Of a stretch of DNA of 5,045 nt, positions 4,834-5,045 are shown one piece after another. Origin of the DNA: Candidatus Bathyarchaeota archaeon. Its GTDB lineage: Archaea; Thermoproteota; Bathyarchaeia; Bathyarchaeales; Bathyarchaeaceae. Made by a program: the position numbers and the translations under genes. Location: the NCBI GenBank assembly GCA_003662715.1, contig QMYO01000167.1, positions 1 to 5,045 of the forward strand, given 5' to 3'. Each line of letters starts with the position of its first letter. Position 1 is the stretch's first letter. Under the pieces are notes generated by a model. The model ran no database searches and was not told the origin of the DNA. It worked only from the letters and a program-made list of their open reading frames with translations.

Positions 4834-4844
4834 TAAATTATATC
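4834..4844 (+). promoter_or_regulatory. Probable TATA box of the nitroreductase gene
   Basis: TAAATTATATC would place transcription start near 4865, giving a short leader of about 18 bases that contains the GAGGT ribosome site. The 276 bases upstream of the gene otherwise show no gene; only T-rich stretches and short TACCT/AGGTA inverted segments near 4775-4800 are visible. Confidence 0.45.
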
Positions 4845-4874
4845 TAGGCTGGAACTTACATAATTTTTGCGAGA

Positions 4875-4879
4875 GAGGT
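4875..4879 (+). promoter_or_regulatory. Ribosome binding site of the nitroreductase gene
   Basis: GAGGT, complementary to the 3' end of archaeal 16S rRNA, ends four bases before ATG 4884. The spacing is short but usable, and it fixes the start. It is the clearest Shine-Dalgarno in the window. Confidence 0.5.
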
Positions 4880-4883
4880 CTCT

Positions 4884-5045
4884 ATGAACGTGTTTGACGC
4901 AATAAAGAAAAGGCGTAGTATTCGAAAATATAAGAAAACTGTTGTGGAGCAGGAAAAACTAAATACAGTTCTAGAGGCAGCTAGACTTGCTCCATCCGCG
5001 GTTAACAAGCAGCCTTGGGCCTTCATAGTTGTAACTGATCCTCAA
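4884..5045 (+). CDS. Nitroreductase-family flavoprotein, N-terminal part
   Basis: The first 54 codons, from ATG 4884 to the window edge, are open. Residues 3-16 ([14 protein letters not shown]) carry the RRSIRKY motif, whose Arg and Ser residues bind the FMN phosphate. Residues 33-50 ([18 protein letters not shown]) match the second conserved block, APSA-N-QPW-F-VV. Known: the family forms FMN-containing dimers that use NAD(P)H to reduce nitro compounds, quinones or other electrophiles, and includes specialised members such as dehalogenases. The substrate cannot be told from this piece. The catalytic C-terminal half is missing, so integrity is unverified. It has its own TATA-like box and GAGGT site and need not belong with the upstream surface proteins. 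Confidence 0.92.
   Translation, partial: MNVFDAIKKRRSIRKYKKTVVEQEKLNTVLEAARLAPSAVNKQPWAFIVVTDPQ

Noticed and set aside
4608..4883. Short frames, including one from the ATG near 4637
   Set aside because: They stop after about a dozen codons and show no start signals or family motifs.

Overview
The window looks archaeal. Support comes from A/T-rich TATA-like elements upstream of genes, one gene with its TATA box about 24 bases before the ATG (as in a leaderless transcript), a short winged-helix regulator of a type common in archaea, and secreted beta-sandwich proteins of archaeal style. The style of the proteins (CARDB repeats behind a helical surface domain, a Cys/His cluster with an FGYL motif, TasA-like small secreted proteins) is most like Bathyarchaeia or other Thermoproteota. 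That placement is an impression from protein style, not a search result.

Layout. Bases 1-925 (minus strand) hold the N-terminal 308 residues of a secreted protein with a signal peptide, a FIMAH-like helical domain and tandem CARDB domains. A 524-base gene-free stretch follows, then an uncharacterised soluble 233-residue protein (1450-2151, plus). Converging on it is a winged-helix DNA-binding protein (2306-2638, minus, TTG start). Divergent from the regulator are two small genes joined by an ATGA overlap (2828-3025 and 3022-3354, plus): a 65-residue protein of unknown function and a single-pass membrane protein with a C-terminal Cys cluster. Next come two tandem paralogues of about 155 residues (3572-4036 and 4137-4607, plus), secreted or membrane-anchored and beta-rich, about 54% identical in their mature parts by hand alignment. 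The window ends in the first 54 codons of a nitroreductase-family flavoprotein (4884-5045, plus).

How the parts may work together. Four of the seven complete or partial protein genes other than the regulator encode envelope proteins: the CARDB protein, the Cys-cluster membrane protein and the two TasA-like paralogues. The most notable non-coding signal is a palindromic box with core GGAGTRTTCC found three times. One copy is upstream of the CARDB gene, one is upstream of the regulator gene, and one lies within the regulator's first codons. A second, different inverted repeat built on the same ATTCC/GGAAT half-site sits between the regulator and the coupled small genes. The simplest inference is that the winged-helix protein binds these boxes and controls itself, the small-gene pair and the CARDB surface protein. 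No defence system, mobile element, CRISPR array, tRNA or rRNA was seen.
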